Under the pieces are notes generated by a model. The model worked only from the letters and a program-made list of their open reading frames with translations, did no database searches and was not told the origin of the DNA. A DNA stretch of 37,677 bases from Candidatus Caccovivens faecavium (GTDB lineage: Bacteria; Bacillota; Clostridia; Christensenellales; UBA1242), in assembly GCA_018715545.1 (NCBI GenBank), contig DVLK01000003.1:1-37677 (forward strand), given 5' to 3'. The stretch's first letter is position 1. The number at the start of each line of letters is the position of its first letter. Position numbers and translations under genes: made by a program. This document shows positions 8,064 to 15,604 of the stretch, piece by piece.

Positions 8064-9440
8064 TTAAATATTTTCGACAATTTTAGTCGCACTTATAGGC
8101 ATCATTTTTCCATCTCTTTCCAAATAAATTTCTTTATCTCCAAATGCCTTGACAAAACGTTTTACAATAACATCGCAATATGTTTCAGACAATTCGACAT
8201 TATACGACTTTCTATTTAATTGTTCACTTGCCATAAGTGTAGAACCGCTTCCAGCAAACAAATCAAGAACTATCTCTCTTTCCCTGCTGCTATTTCTAAT
8301 AAGCTTTCCACATAGTGTTATAGGTTTCATAGTTGGATGTTCGACATTTTTGAGTGGTTTAGCATCACGAACAACATCACTCGGATAATTTTCTAAAATT
8401 TTATTTAATAGATCTAGCAATTCATCTTTTTTCATCTTGCTCAAATCTTTTGTGCTATCAAGTAATGTTGCCATTGTTCTATCGTGAATAAAATAATGTG
8501 GTTTACCATCTTCGACTTTCCAACCATACAGAATAGGTTCGTGTTGCCATTGATAGTCTGACCTACCAAGTGTAAAATGGTCTTTTACCCATACCAGTGT
8601 TTGTGATACTTTATATCCTGCATTTTTCATTGCTTCAATAAAATTCACAGATTCTTTTGTGCTATGGAACACATAGATTGCTCCACCACCTTTTGTTACA
8701 GCGAATGCGGTTTCATAGAATGACAACAAAAATTTGTAAAATGATTCATCATCTAAATTATCGTTTAATATACTACGATTCTCAATTTCTTTGCCTCTGG
8801 CTCTTGCCCTATCTTGTTCACTTGTTCCGTAGTCTATATTATAAGGCGGATCTGTTACGATGAGATCCGCCTGTTCATTATCTTCAAATAATCTTTCTAC
8901 TTCTTCAAGTTTAGTGCTGTCTCCACAAAGCAACTTATGGTTTTTAATATGCCAAATATCGCCTTTTTTTGTGAATGGTTTGTTATCTATTTCTTCAACA
9001 GCTTTTTCCACATTGAAGTTATCTTCGCTAACATTGTATTCTGTTCCTGCAAATAAGTCATCTAGTTCTTCAGTGTCAAAACCTGTCAGTGAAACAATTC
9101 CATTTTTATCTAGTTCTTTTAACAAGTCTGTAAGAAGTTCTGTATCCCATTCGCCACTTATTTTATTAAGCGCAATATTCAATGCTTTCTCTTTTTGTTC
9201 ATCTAGGTCGACAATAACACAATCTACTTCGGTATATCCTAGATGTTTCATAACTTCAAGGCGCTGATGTCCACCTACTACCGTGTTTGTTCTCTTGTTT
9301 AGTATAATTGGTTCTACATATCCAAATTCTTCAATGCTGTTCTTGAGTTTTTCAAACTCTTTATCTCCTGGTTTTAACTTTTTTCGTGGATTGTAGTCCG
9401 CCGGTTTTAAATCTTCAATTCTTAATCTTTCAATTTGCAT
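8064..9440 (-). CDS. ParB-domain DNA methyltransferase fusion (N6A/N4C type)
   Basis: About 458 residues. The N-terminal ~90 residues are a ParB/sulfiredoxin-like domain (LKPADYNPRKK, VEPIILN, VVGGHQRLEVMKHLGY). The C-terminal methyltransferase has motif IV VTDPPYNIDYG near residue 197 and motif I VLDLFAGSGSTLMASEQ near the end, plus EHPTMKP. DPPY and the motif order indicate an amino-methyltransferase of the beta type, making N6-methyladenine or N4-methylcytosine. I start at 9440 because GGAG lies seven bases before this ATG; the upstream in-frame ATGs lie in the preceding terminator region. No partner restriction enzyme is adjacent, so it is an orphan, likely protecting phage DNA. Confidence 0.9.
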   Translation of the reverse strand: MQIERLRIEDLKPADYNPRKKLKPGDKEFEKLKNSIEEFGYVEPIILNKRTNTVVGGHQRLEVMKHLGYTEVDCVIVDLDEQKEKALNIALNKISGEWDTELLTDLLKELDKNGIVSLTGFDTEELDDLFAGTEYNVSEDNFNVEKAVEEIDNKPFTKKGDIWHIKNHKLLCGDSTKLEEVERLFEDNEQADLIVTDPPYNIDYGTSEQDRARARGKEIENRSILNDNLDDESFYKFLLSFYETAFAVTKGGGAIYVFHSTKESVNFIEAMKNAGYKVSQTLVWVKDHFTLGRSDYQWQHEPILYGWKVEDGKPHYFIHDRTMATLLDSTKDLSKMKKDELLDLLNKILENYPSDVVRDAKPLKNVEHPTMKPITLCGKLIRNSSREREIVLDLFAGSGSTLMASEQLNRKSYNVELSETYCDVIVKRFVKAFGDKEIYLERDGKMMPISATKIVENI

Positions 9441-9460
9441 TTTTATCTCCATATTTGCTA

Positions 9461-9486
9461 TAAAAAAACCACACATTAAAGTGTGG
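9461..9486 (-). terminator. Rho-independent terminator of the PIN gene
   Basis: The minus strand reads CCACAC-TTTAAT-GTGTGG followed by TTTTTTT. It lies 14 bases after the PIN gene stop and just before the methyltransferase start, marking the PIN gene as its own transcription unit. Confidence 0.9.
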
Positions 9487-9499
9487 AAATAATTTTTAA

Positions 9500-10528
9500 T
9501 TAATATAAATAAAGTTTGCTTCCATCAAAAAAGAAATTCTTGTTATCTAATGATGTTTTTAATTGATATGTTTTATTTCTAATATCTAATGTTAAGTAAA
9601 ATTCTATTAGAACTCTTGTTTCCCCATTTGTATCAGTATAATCTTCGTAAATATAATCTTTCTTTTCGGAATCATATGCTGAATTAAATTCGTTAAACAA
9701 CTTACCACTAAAACTAATATCAGCATTAACTTCGCCAGCAATTACTATCTGATCATTACTGAAATCAAATATACTTGTACTTGGTACATCAAAATTAACA
9801 TCATCAATTTGTATGTCACTTTTAAAGTCATCACTATAAACTATATTTCCTTCAATTTTCGCTTTTATTTTTGACAATACTTGTTTTATATTACATAACT
9901 CTTCTAGAAGTTCTGTTGCTAAACTTTTTACATTAGAAAATATATAGTTTAAGGCTTCTTTAATGTCTTTAAAGAAAATAACACTTTCAATATTACATAG
10001 AGCATCTTTCCAATCTTTATCATTAGAAACTACTATAAATTTCTCATTATGTTCACTTATAAAGTTTAATAAACTTTCTATTATAATCGCATCAGGGAAT
10101 TCATCTTTTTTACCTTGTGTGCCAAATGGTGCATCCCTATTGAAATATTTTTTTATGATGTTATCTATATTGATGTTTTTATTGTCTAATATTATACATT
10201 TAGTATCAACAATATATTTATCTAACAAATTAGTCACATATTTTTTCGTTTCAATTTCTACAGCCATTCTAAGCGAATTTATTTGCTCTACTGTTAAGCC
10301 AATATTGGCATTTTTAATTGTTATATAGGCTAACTTTTTCAATTCTTTTGCCTTTTGATTTATGTGTAGCTTACATTCACTTATAATGATGTCATTGCTA
10401 AATAACTGAACTATACCTTTAGTACAATGTTCTTTTAAATATTGTAAAGCAATATCATCGTTAAAATCAAAATCCTTTGCCTGATAAACATTTGTATCTA
10501 GAAAAAAATTATATTTTATTTTCTCCAT
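9500..10528 (-). CDS. PIN-domain protein with C-terminal extension (putative RNase)
   Basis: A 342-residue protein. Residues 1-180 are a PIN-fold ribonuclease domain of the DUF4935-like type: FLDTNVY (Asp11) at the start, Glu51 in IISECKLH, PDAIIIESLL (Asp146) and VVSNDKDW (Asp170, Asp172). These are the acidic metal-binding residues expected. Residues ~200-342 are an unassigned beta-rich domain (FDVPSTSIFDFSNDQIVIAGEVNADISF) that may sense a ligand. The gene has its own extended -10 promoter, an inverted repeat over its ribosome site, and a strong terminator. It is also more AT-rich than its neighbours. All this marks it as a moron, perhaps a toxin or defence gene; the role is inferred. Confidence 0.8.
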   Translation of the reverse strand: MEKIKYNFFLDTNVYQAKDFDFNDDIALQYLKEHCTKGIVQLFSNDIIISECKLHINQKAKELKKLAYITIKNANIGLTVEQINSLRMAVEIETKKYVTNLLDKYIVDTKCIILDNKNINIDNIIKKYFNRDAPFGTQGKKDEFPDAIIIESLLNFISEHNEKFIVVSNDKDWKDALCNIESVIFFKDIKEALNYIFSNVKSLATELLEELCNIKQVLSKIKAKIEGNIVYSDDFKSDIQIDDVNFDVPSTSIFDFSNDQIVIAGEVNADISFSGKLFNEFNSAYDSEKKDYIYEDYTDTNGETRVLIEFYLTLDIRNKTYQLKTSLDNKNFFFDGSKLYLY

Positions 10529-10575
10529 AATTCACCTCAAGTGAATTATAACATAAAACCTTACCTATTTTTCAA
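10529..10575 (-). promoter_or_regulatory. Promoter and operator-like inverted repeat of the PIN gene
   Basis: On the minus strand TGTTATAAT (10545-10553) is an extended -10, with a TTGAAA 19 bases further upstream. It is followed by AATTCAC-TTGAG-GTGAATT (10529-10547), a perfect 7-bp inverted repeat that includes the GAGGTG ribosome site and ends directly at the ATG. It may be an operator or an mRNA hairpin that hides the ribosome site. Confidence 0.6.
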
Positions 10576-11652
10576 TATTTTCTCCCAAGAAAATTCATTT
10601 CTTCCAAAATGTCCATAGCAAGCAGTTTGTTTGTATATTGGTTTCAATAGATCAAGTTCCTTTATCATATCGCCTGGTCTGAAACTGAAATTGTCTGAAA
10701 CATATTTTTCTATTTCTTCCATTGGTTTCTTGTTTGTTCCAAAGCATTCGATATAAATCGATGTTGGATCTGCAAGGCCTATAGCATAACTCACTTGTAT
10801 TTCACATTCATCTGCAAGTCCGTTTGCCACTATATTCTTTGCAACATATCTTGCATAATATGCGCCTGACCTATCAACCTTGGTAGCGTTTTTGGAACTA
10901 AAACAGCCACCACCGACTCTACCAACTCCACCATAAGTGTCAACAATTATTTTTCTACCGACACAGCCACTATCTCCAAACGAACCCCAAATTGTAAATT
11001 TGCCACTTGGATTTATTATGATTTGAGTACTTGCTCCTATAAGGTGTGCAAATTCGGTCAAAACAGGTGCAACAACCGAGTTAACGATTGTATCTCGTAT
11101 TTCTTCCTTACCTAGTAATTTATCGTGCGACACGCTTAAAACAATTGATGCAATCTCTTTTGGAGCTTTATCTTCATAGACAATTGACACTTGACTTTTA
11201 GCATCTGCAAAATAGTTTTTTGTGTTTCGTCTAAACTCTTCATACTTTTTCATAAGCTTATGTGCAAACATAATTGGCAGTGGCATAAGTTCTGGTGTTT
11301 CGTTTGTTGCATAGCCATACACAATTCCTTGATCATTTGCACATAACTCTTTCTTTACAACTGCTTGATTGATATCTGGACTCTGCTGGCTTATCTCTTT
11401 TATGATTGTAAAATCGCATTGATAGCCAATATCTTTCAAAATATCTTTTGCTATTTTATCGTAGTCAATTTTTGCTTTGGTTGTTGCTTCGCCATAAATG
11501 AATAGTTTATCATTTTTGATTGCACACTCAACCGCCATTTGACTGTTCGGATCTTGCCTTAATGCTTCATCCAGGAAGGCATCAACAATAACATCACAAG
11601 TTTTATCAGGGTGTCCAATATTAACACTTTCGCTTGTTATAACTCTTATCAT
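10561..11652 (-). CDS. metK: S-adenosylmethionine synthetase (phage-borne)
   Basis: A 363-residue MetK that makes SAM from methionine and ATP. Motifs are SVNIGHPDK at the N-terminus, NDQGIVYGYA, IWGSFGDSGCVGRKIIVDTYGG, the glycine-rich GGGCFSSKN, ATKVDRSGAYYARYVAKNIV, and the C-terminal ACYGHFGR. The start at 11652 (MIRVITSES) has AAGGAG placed well; the earlier ATG at 11679 lies in a hairpin. It is divergent: the usual HGGGAFSGKD reads VGGGCFSSKN, and it is shorter than the ~390-residue bacterial enzyme. Its likely use is to feed the two phage DNA methyltransferases in the same block. Whether it is active cannot be judged from sequence. Confidence 0.92.
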   Translation of the reverse strand: MIRVITSESVNIGHPDKTCDVIVDAFLDEALRQDPNSQMAVECAIKNDKLFIYGEATTKAKIDYDKIAKDILKDIGYQCDFTIIKEISQQSPDINQAVVKKELCANDQGIVYGYATNETPELMPLPIMFAHKLMKKYEEFRRNTKNYFADAKSQVSIVYEDKAPKEIASIVLSVSHDKLLGKEEIRDTIVNSVVAPVLTEFAHLIGASTQIIINPSGKFTIWGSFGDSGCVGRKIIVDTYGGVGRVGGGCFSSKNATKVDRSGAYYARYVAKNIVANGLADECEIQVSYAIGLADPTSIYIECFGTNKKPMEEIEKYVSDNFSFRPGDMIKELDLLKPIYKQTACYGHFGRNEFSWEKILKNR

Positions 11653-11671
11653 AAACTCTCCTTTATCAAGT

Positions 11672-11699
11672 AAATCCATTATGTAATTATAATGGATTT
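11672..11699 (-). promoter_or_regulatory. Perfect 11-bp hairpin between GGCT gene and metK
   Basis: AAATCCATTAT and ATAATGGATTT form perfect arms around a 6-base loop that contains the GGCT stop codon. There is no U tract after it on the minus strand, so it is not a standard terminator. It may be an RNA processing site, a protector of the metK transcript, or a control element ahead of the metK ribosome site. Confidence 0.55.
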
Positions 11700-12115
11700 T
11701 TCATTCTTTTATAGGTATCTTTTAATGCATTTTCTAGATGCACTGTATCTAATCCAACATCGTGGTAACCTTGAAGTATCACGTTGTAATAATATCTATC
11801 TGGCATTTGTGGTTCGCCTATGTTCATTATATAAACCAGTGCTTTTGTTTTCTCGCCATTCAATTCTATGTCTAGGAATTCCTTTCTATATAGTCTTGGA
11901 TAACCTTCATATAGGTCGAGTGCTTTCTCACTTTTGGCATCTATTTCCCATATCGCAACAGGCACTATGGAATCTTTTTGTGGTTCTATAGTTGCCACTC
12001 GCCTAAATGTCAATTTATAATCTTTTAGGTTTGTAGTTCCTATCACTTTTGCTGTTGGACATCTTCGAGCCATTTGCTCAAGGTTTAAGTTGCTACCATA
12101 TGCAATGTATTTCAT
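11687..12115 (-). CDS. Gamma-glutamylcyclotransferase/AIG2-like protein
   Basis: A 142-residue GGCT-fold protein. The hallmark YGSNLNLEQMARRCP is at residues 5-19, then LTFRRVATIEP, an acidic DLYEGYP with the catalytic-type Glu (EGYP), and YIMNI. The family cleaves gamma-glutamyl or similar amide bonds, releasing 5-oxoproline. It follows the amidoligase gene with a one-base overlap. AmAL-GGCT pairs were described by comparative genomics as making and trimming peptide-like amide conjugates. A role in modifying a host or phage peptide or the cell wall is inference. Confidence 0.88.
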   Translation of the reverse strand: MKYIAYGSNLNLEQMARRCPTAKVIGTTNLKDYKLTFRRVATIEPQKDSIVPVAIWEIDAKSEKALDLYEGYPRLYRKEFLDIELNGEKTKALVYIMNIGEPQMPDRYYYNVILQGYHDVGLDTVHLENALKDTYKRMKNPL

Positions 12116-12984
12116 TATGCCACCTCCCTATTTCGCCATGCGATATTTCCATTTAAGTTTGCAAGCAAGTGCTTTCTTGCAGTTTTGAATTCATCTCCAA
12201 TCAACCCTAGTCTTAATAGCCAAGTCCTAAATGTGTATTTGTGATTTGTTGATTCGGTATGCCTTCTTGTCGCACAAGTTTGTGTCTTTGCTTGCTGGCT
12301 AATTGCCAGACAAAGTTGGATGTATGCTTTTATTTTGCCTGCATGTGTTGTGCTGTTGAAGCATCTAAACTCAATTGTTCCTTTCTGCCAAACCGAATGT
12401 AAGTTTAAAGCTCTATATCTCGTGGAACTATAATGAAGGTTAGCTTCATCATTTCCGTTATACCAAATTTTTCTTATAGAATTTATATCTTTTTTTCTTC
12501 TAGTATTAAGTTTATCAAGGAATTTTTCATCTACTTTTTTGCACCATCTATTCGCTCTTTCTTGATTTACATTTAATGCTTCGAATAGTAAGTCCTCTTT
12601 ACTTGACATTATGTTTGCAAGATTTTTTAGACTTTGTGCCGTGTGAGTGCTTGCATCTATGTGAATGTGAATACCTGTGCTTTCATTTACTAGCATTCCC
12701 TTATGCCTTAATTGTCTTACTATTTCTTGTATCTGTTCAATGTCCTCATAAGTGCATATTGGACTAACCAATTCGCATTGTGTTTTTGATGTTCCAGAGC
12801 ATCTAATACTACTATCACTCACAACTTTCCATTTTCTGCCCTTGTTATCTATGATTGAATATGCATCATAAATTCCACCATCATAATGTTCTTGTGTTTG
12901 AAAGTATTGTGCCACAACTCTAGCAGCATCGCATCTAGTCATTCCTGTGAACTCAATTTCTATTCCAAATCTTTGATTTTTCAT
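12115..12984 (-). CDS. Amidoligase-family protein (putative amidoligase enzyme)
   Basis: A 289-residue ATP-dependent amidoligase of the glutamine-synthetase-like fold. Visible are FGIEIEFTG at the N-terminus with the Glu pair, WKVVSDSSI, CELVSPI, the metal-binding TGIHIHIDAS, and the late GTIEFRCFNSTTHAGKIKAY. The family joins an amine to a carboxylate using ATP. The next gene is a GGCT, its usual companion in phage and mobile elements. AAAGGAGAGG precedes the ATG. It is the first gene after the second copy of the repeated element. Substrate unknown. Confidence 0.88.
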   Translation of the reverse strand: MKNQRFGIEIEFTGMTRCDAARVVAQYFQTQEHYDGGIYDAYSIIDNKGRKWKVVSDSSIRCSGTSKTQCELVSPICTYEDIEQIQEIVRQLRHKGMLVNESTGIHIHIDASTHTAQSLKNLANIMSSKEDLLFEALNVNQERANRWCKKVDEKFLDKLNTRRKKDINSIRKIWYNGNDEANLHYSSTRYRALNLHSVWQKGTIEFRCFNSTTHAGKIKAYIQLCLAISQQAKTQTCATRRHTESTNHKYTFRTWLLRLGLIGDEFKTARKHLLANLNGNIAWRNREVA

Positions 12985-13010
12985 TCTTAACCTCTCCTTT
13001 CTAGGTTAAG

Positions 13011-13064
13011 CAAACAATACCGCAAACGGTTTTGCAAGTCCAGAGAAAAACCGAAAGAAAAACA
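13011..13064 (-). repeat. Conserved intergenic element, copy 2
   Basis: The second copy of the element at 8015-8063, in the same orientation, beginning a few bases after the stop of the C5-methyltransferase gene. The plus strand shows ACCG-CAAA-CGGT, then the shared 14-base core AAGTCCAGAGAAAA, then ACCGAAAGAAAA. CGGTTTT and AAAACCG can pair around the core. The two copies bracket about 5 kb of cargo genes. Confidence 0.6.
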
Positions 13065-13071
13065 ACTTTTT

Positions 13072-14403
13072 TTAATTATTTTTTCTTAAAAATAATTGTC
13101 TGAAAATTGCTTCTAAAACAGGCACTACAATTCCGTTTCCTGCCTGCTTATATAGTTGCGTATTACTGATTCCACTTGCAATAACTTTATCAATTTGTTC
13201 ATCTTTCCAACCCATAAGTCGCCAGCATTCTTTTGGTGTCAATTTTCTAATTCTTAGATAATTATTAATACAATGATTTTCCGCTTTTAATACTGTCGAA
13301 CTTGCAGAGTTAGATCCACAATTTGCAGTTTGTGTTGGTGTTATATTAGTCACTTCTTTCTTATTCCAAGGATTAAACAATTCTGGAATATATCCATTCT
13401 TTTCAATAAAATCTTGATACTTTGATGCAATATATTTTTGCTCTTGAACCAGGTTATCCTTTGCTACTGAAGTAAGTGCATTGCTTGTTCCTTGCTTATT
13501 TTCTTCAATGACTTGCCCTTCTTCTCTTCCACGAATAGCAATAATTTTTGTTTCTGTACCACCACCTCCACCCGCCATAATTGTTGGGCTTATTCCATCT
13601 GGATCAAACACTTGGCGAATTTGATTATATCTTTTATCCCAAACTCCGCCTTCAAGTTTCCCTACTGCAATAAGTTTTGGTTCATGAAAATCCCTAGCAC
13701 AAAGAGTTGCACAAATATCATTGCCACCATGTAGCAACCCTTTTCGCTGATTAAATGTTGTGTTAAGTATGCTTATTATCGTTGATGCTTTTAAATAATA
13801 TCTTTCATCAACTTTCTCTTCCAAGACATCTTTTAACCTTGTTTGGAGTTTTTGGCGCTCTGGAAACACAAAAGGTATATGCTCTCCAAGAATAGATACA
13901 GCAAATACTCTTTCCCTGTTTTGTGGAACTCCATAGTCTTTTGCATTGAGAACTTGCGTATATGTTGTATATCCTAGACTTGATAAAAAAGACAACCACT
14001 TTTCGTAGTTGCCTTTAAACTTTTTGCCTATTAAATTTTTAACATTTTCTAATAATAGATATTTTGGAAGAGTTCCTTGTTCCTGTGCTTTTAAAAGTAA
14101 TCTCTCAACTTCCCACAAAAGCCCTGATCTAGTTCCACTTCCTTGTTCAAAACCACGTTGCAAACCTGCAACAGAAATATCCTGACAAGGAAAAGAATAC
14201 GTCCATAAATCTGCATAAGGCAAACACTTTATCTTTGTTATGTCGCCAAGATTATTAACATTTGGATTATGCAAAATTCGATAGCTTTTATCTGCATTTT
14301 TATCATTATCGGATATTGCAACAACTTCGTGTTCTATACCAATGTTTTTTAGTGCTTGGGTTTGCGAACCAATACCTGCAAATAATTCTATAACTTTAAG
14401 CAT
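13072..14403 (-). CDS. DNA (cytosine-5-)-methyltransferase
   Basis: A 443-residue C5-methyltransferase that methylates cytosine in DNA using SAM. Motif I is ELFAGIGSQTQAL, motif IV is YSFPCQDISVAG with the catalytic Cys, motif VI is LLLENVKNL, motif VIII is PQNRERVFAVS, and motifs IX-X are LTPKECWRLMGW and YKQAGNGIVVPVLEAI. The ~120-residue variable region between VIII and IX should set the target sequence; it has several glycine-rich turns. It overlaps the small terminase stop (TAATG), so it is co-translated with packaging. No cognate restriction enzyme is adjacent, so it is an orphan phage enzyme, probably anti-restriction. Confidence 0.94.
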   Translation of the reverse strand: MLKVIELFAGIGSQTQALKNIGIEHEVVAISDNDKNADKSYRILHNPNVNNLGDITKIKCLPYADLWTYSFPCQDISVAGLQRGFEQGSGTRSGLLWEVERLLLKAQEQGTLPKYLLLENVKNLIGKKFKGNYEKWLSFLSSLGYTTYTQVLNAKDYGVPQNRERVFAVSILGEHIPFVFPERQKLQTRLKDVLEEKVDERYYLKASTIISILNTTFNQRKGLLHGGNDICATLCARDFHEPKLIAVGKLEGGVWDKRYNQIRQVFDPDGISPTIMAGGGGGTETKIIAIRGREEGQVIEENKQGTSNALTSVAKDNLVQEQKYIASKYQDFIEKNGYIPELFNPWNKKEVTNITPTQTANCGSNSASSTVLKAENHCINNYLRIRKLTPKECWRLMGWKDEQIDKVIASGISNTQLYKQAGNGIVVPVLEAIFRQLFLRKNN

Positions 14404-14894
14404 TATTTCCCCCTCAGCAAACTTTCCATAATATCATCATTTGGAGATGTGTTATCAAGTTCGGTTAACTTCGTTTCTCTCACAACTTGATAAATTTTTG
14501 CCCATACATCATTTGTCATTTTTAAATACTGTTGTGCAAGAGCCACATATGGATTTGGTATCGGTTTTCCACTGTTGTCTTTTACCAAGAAACCGTGTGT
14601 GCTTATTGCTTCTTCACTTTCAAGCCATCTCGATTTGCAATGAGCATACTCTTCTAGATTGTAAGGAAGTATCCCTTTCGTGCAACCTATTTTAACCAAC
14701 CAATCAACCAAACTTTTATAAATATCTTTTCCTTTTTTAGTTAACCAATTTGGTGGATCTAAAGGAATATCATCTCCATCTTCAAAGTTAAGCACTTCAA
14801 TTTTTCTTCGCCCAGGGTTGCCTTCAAGTATCTTCTCTGTAACTGACTTTTTCGGTCTGCCAGCACCTGGTCTATAACCACCTCTCTGCCCCAT
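14403..14894 (-). CDS. terS: Phage terminase small subunit (P27 family)
   Basis: A 163-residue P27-type small terminase. The family signature MGQRGGYRPGAGRPKKS and the following NPGRRK are at the N-terminus, with PPNWLTKKGKDIYKSLVDWL, then helices with EYAHCKSRWLESEEAI and NPYVALAQQYLKM. It recognises the packaging site and hands DNA to the large subunit. It directly follows the HNH gene, the arrangement known for cos phages needing HNH for cleavage. The large subunit lies about 7 kb away because a cargo block is inserted between them. AAAGGAGAG precedes the ATG. Confidence 0.93.
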   Translation of the reverse strand: MGQRGGYRPGAGRPKKSVTEKILEGNPGRRKIEVLNFEDGDDIPLDPPNWLTKKGKDIYKSLVDWLVKIGCTKGILPYNLEEYAHCKSRWLESEEAISTHGFLVKDNSGKPIPNPYVALAQQYLKMTNDVWAKIYQVVRETKLTELDNTSPNDDIMESLLRGK

Positions 14895-14984
14895 TTTCTC
14901 TCCTTTTTTGATTTATTTTGATTTTTAAATTGATTTTATTTGAATTTTTATGAAATTTGCTAAAACTGCAAAAATAGCAAAAAA

Positions 14985-15011
14985 CACAGTAAATTCAAGG
15001 TTTTTACTGCG
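14985..15011 (-). terminator. Stem-loop terminator after the HNH gene
   Basis: The minus strand has an imperfect stem (CGCAGTAAA with TTTACTGTG, one mismatch) followed directly by TTTTTTGC. It lies about 80 bases past the HNH stop and upstream of the small terminase, so late transcription must read past it. Confidence 0.55.
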
Positions 15012-15052
15012 TTTTGATGCTTATTTTTTGATTTTTTTGTTTGATTTTTGAT

Positions 15053-15088
15053 TTTGCGACTTTTTGCGTGCGACTGCCCGCCCGCTCT
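15053..15088. other. GC-rich island between HNH and small terminase (possible cos site)
   Basis: Between the HNH stop and an AT-rich run full of TTTGATTTT repeats lies a short GC-rich block (GCGTGCGACTGCCCGCCCGC at its centre). It stands out sharply from its context. In HNH-containing HK97-type phages of Bacillota, cos sites with G/C-rich overhangs usually lie just here. No overhang can be defined from sequence alone. The rest of 14895-15052 holds only the terminator stem and imperfect AAAATCA repeats. Confidence 0.5.
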
Positions 15089-15481
15089 TTATTGTTTATC
15101 TCGTAGAGATTTGACCGTCCCTACCCCAAATCTACTTCCTTCTTGAATTGACTTTCTGCTGTGGCAAGACCAACAGAGTGTTTGTAAATTGTTTAGGTCA
15201 TATGGAGCACCACCTTGTTTGATTGGAATTATATGGTCAACTATCTTTCCGACTACAATTGTTCCATTCTTTTTACATTCTTCACAAAATGGTGATTGTT
15301 GGAGTTTAATTTTTCTTATCTTTTGCCATTGTTGAGTTCTATAAAATGTTCTGCTTAATTCATCTCTCTTGTATTGGTTATAAATTCTATTATCATCTTT
15401 TTTATGTTTCTCGCAGAATGTTTCATCAGTAAGTTCTGGACAGCCTGGAAATCTACAAGGTTTTCTTGGTCTATATGGCAT
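15089..15481 (-). CDS. Phage HNH endonuclease
   Basis: A 130-residue HNH nuclease. The N-terminus has a Cys/His zinc site (CRFPGCPELTDETFCEKH), followed by SPFCEECKKNG, then the HNH core VDHIIPIKQGGAPYDLNNLQTLCWSCHSRKS. It is the type that works with terminase in cos cleavage of HK97-like phages, and the small terminase is the next gene. It is the first gene of the late unit after the phased-repeat promoter. TAGGAGAG precedes the ATG. Confidence 0.93.
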   Translation of the reverse strand: MPYRPRKPCRFPGCPELTDETFCEKHKKDDNRIYNQYKRDELSRTFYRTQQWQKIRKIKLQQSPFCEECKKNGTIVVGKIVDHIIPIKQGGAPYDLNNLQTLCWSCHSRKSIQEGSRFGVGTVKSLRDKQ

Positions 15482-15604
15482 ACTTCTCTCCTAATAAAAA
15501 ATACAACTCACTTTCGCAAGTTGCATTTTTTCGTGTCACATATATTATACGGGCAAAATTTAATCATTTTGGACTAAAATTGTATCATTTTGTCTCATTT
15601 TTTC
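15482..15604 (-). promoter_or_regulatory. Phage late promoter with 10-bp phased repeats and downstream hairpin
   Basis: On the minus strand a perfect TATAAT (15544-15549) has no recognisable -35. Instead, TGA/TTA/TTG-starting decamers begin at about 15597, 15587, 15577, 15566 and 15556, spaced 10 or 11 bases, with AAAATGA repeated three times. This spacing on one helix face suits binding of the sigma-like activator encoded immediately upstream. A stem (CAACT/AGTTG) followed by ATTTTTT at 15493-15530 lies between the promoter and the HNH gene and may be an attenuator. Confidence 0.65.

Noticed and set aside
10561..11700. SAM riboswitch upstream of metK
   Set aside because: The leader is too short and shows no SAM-I, II or III features; only a simple hairpin is present.
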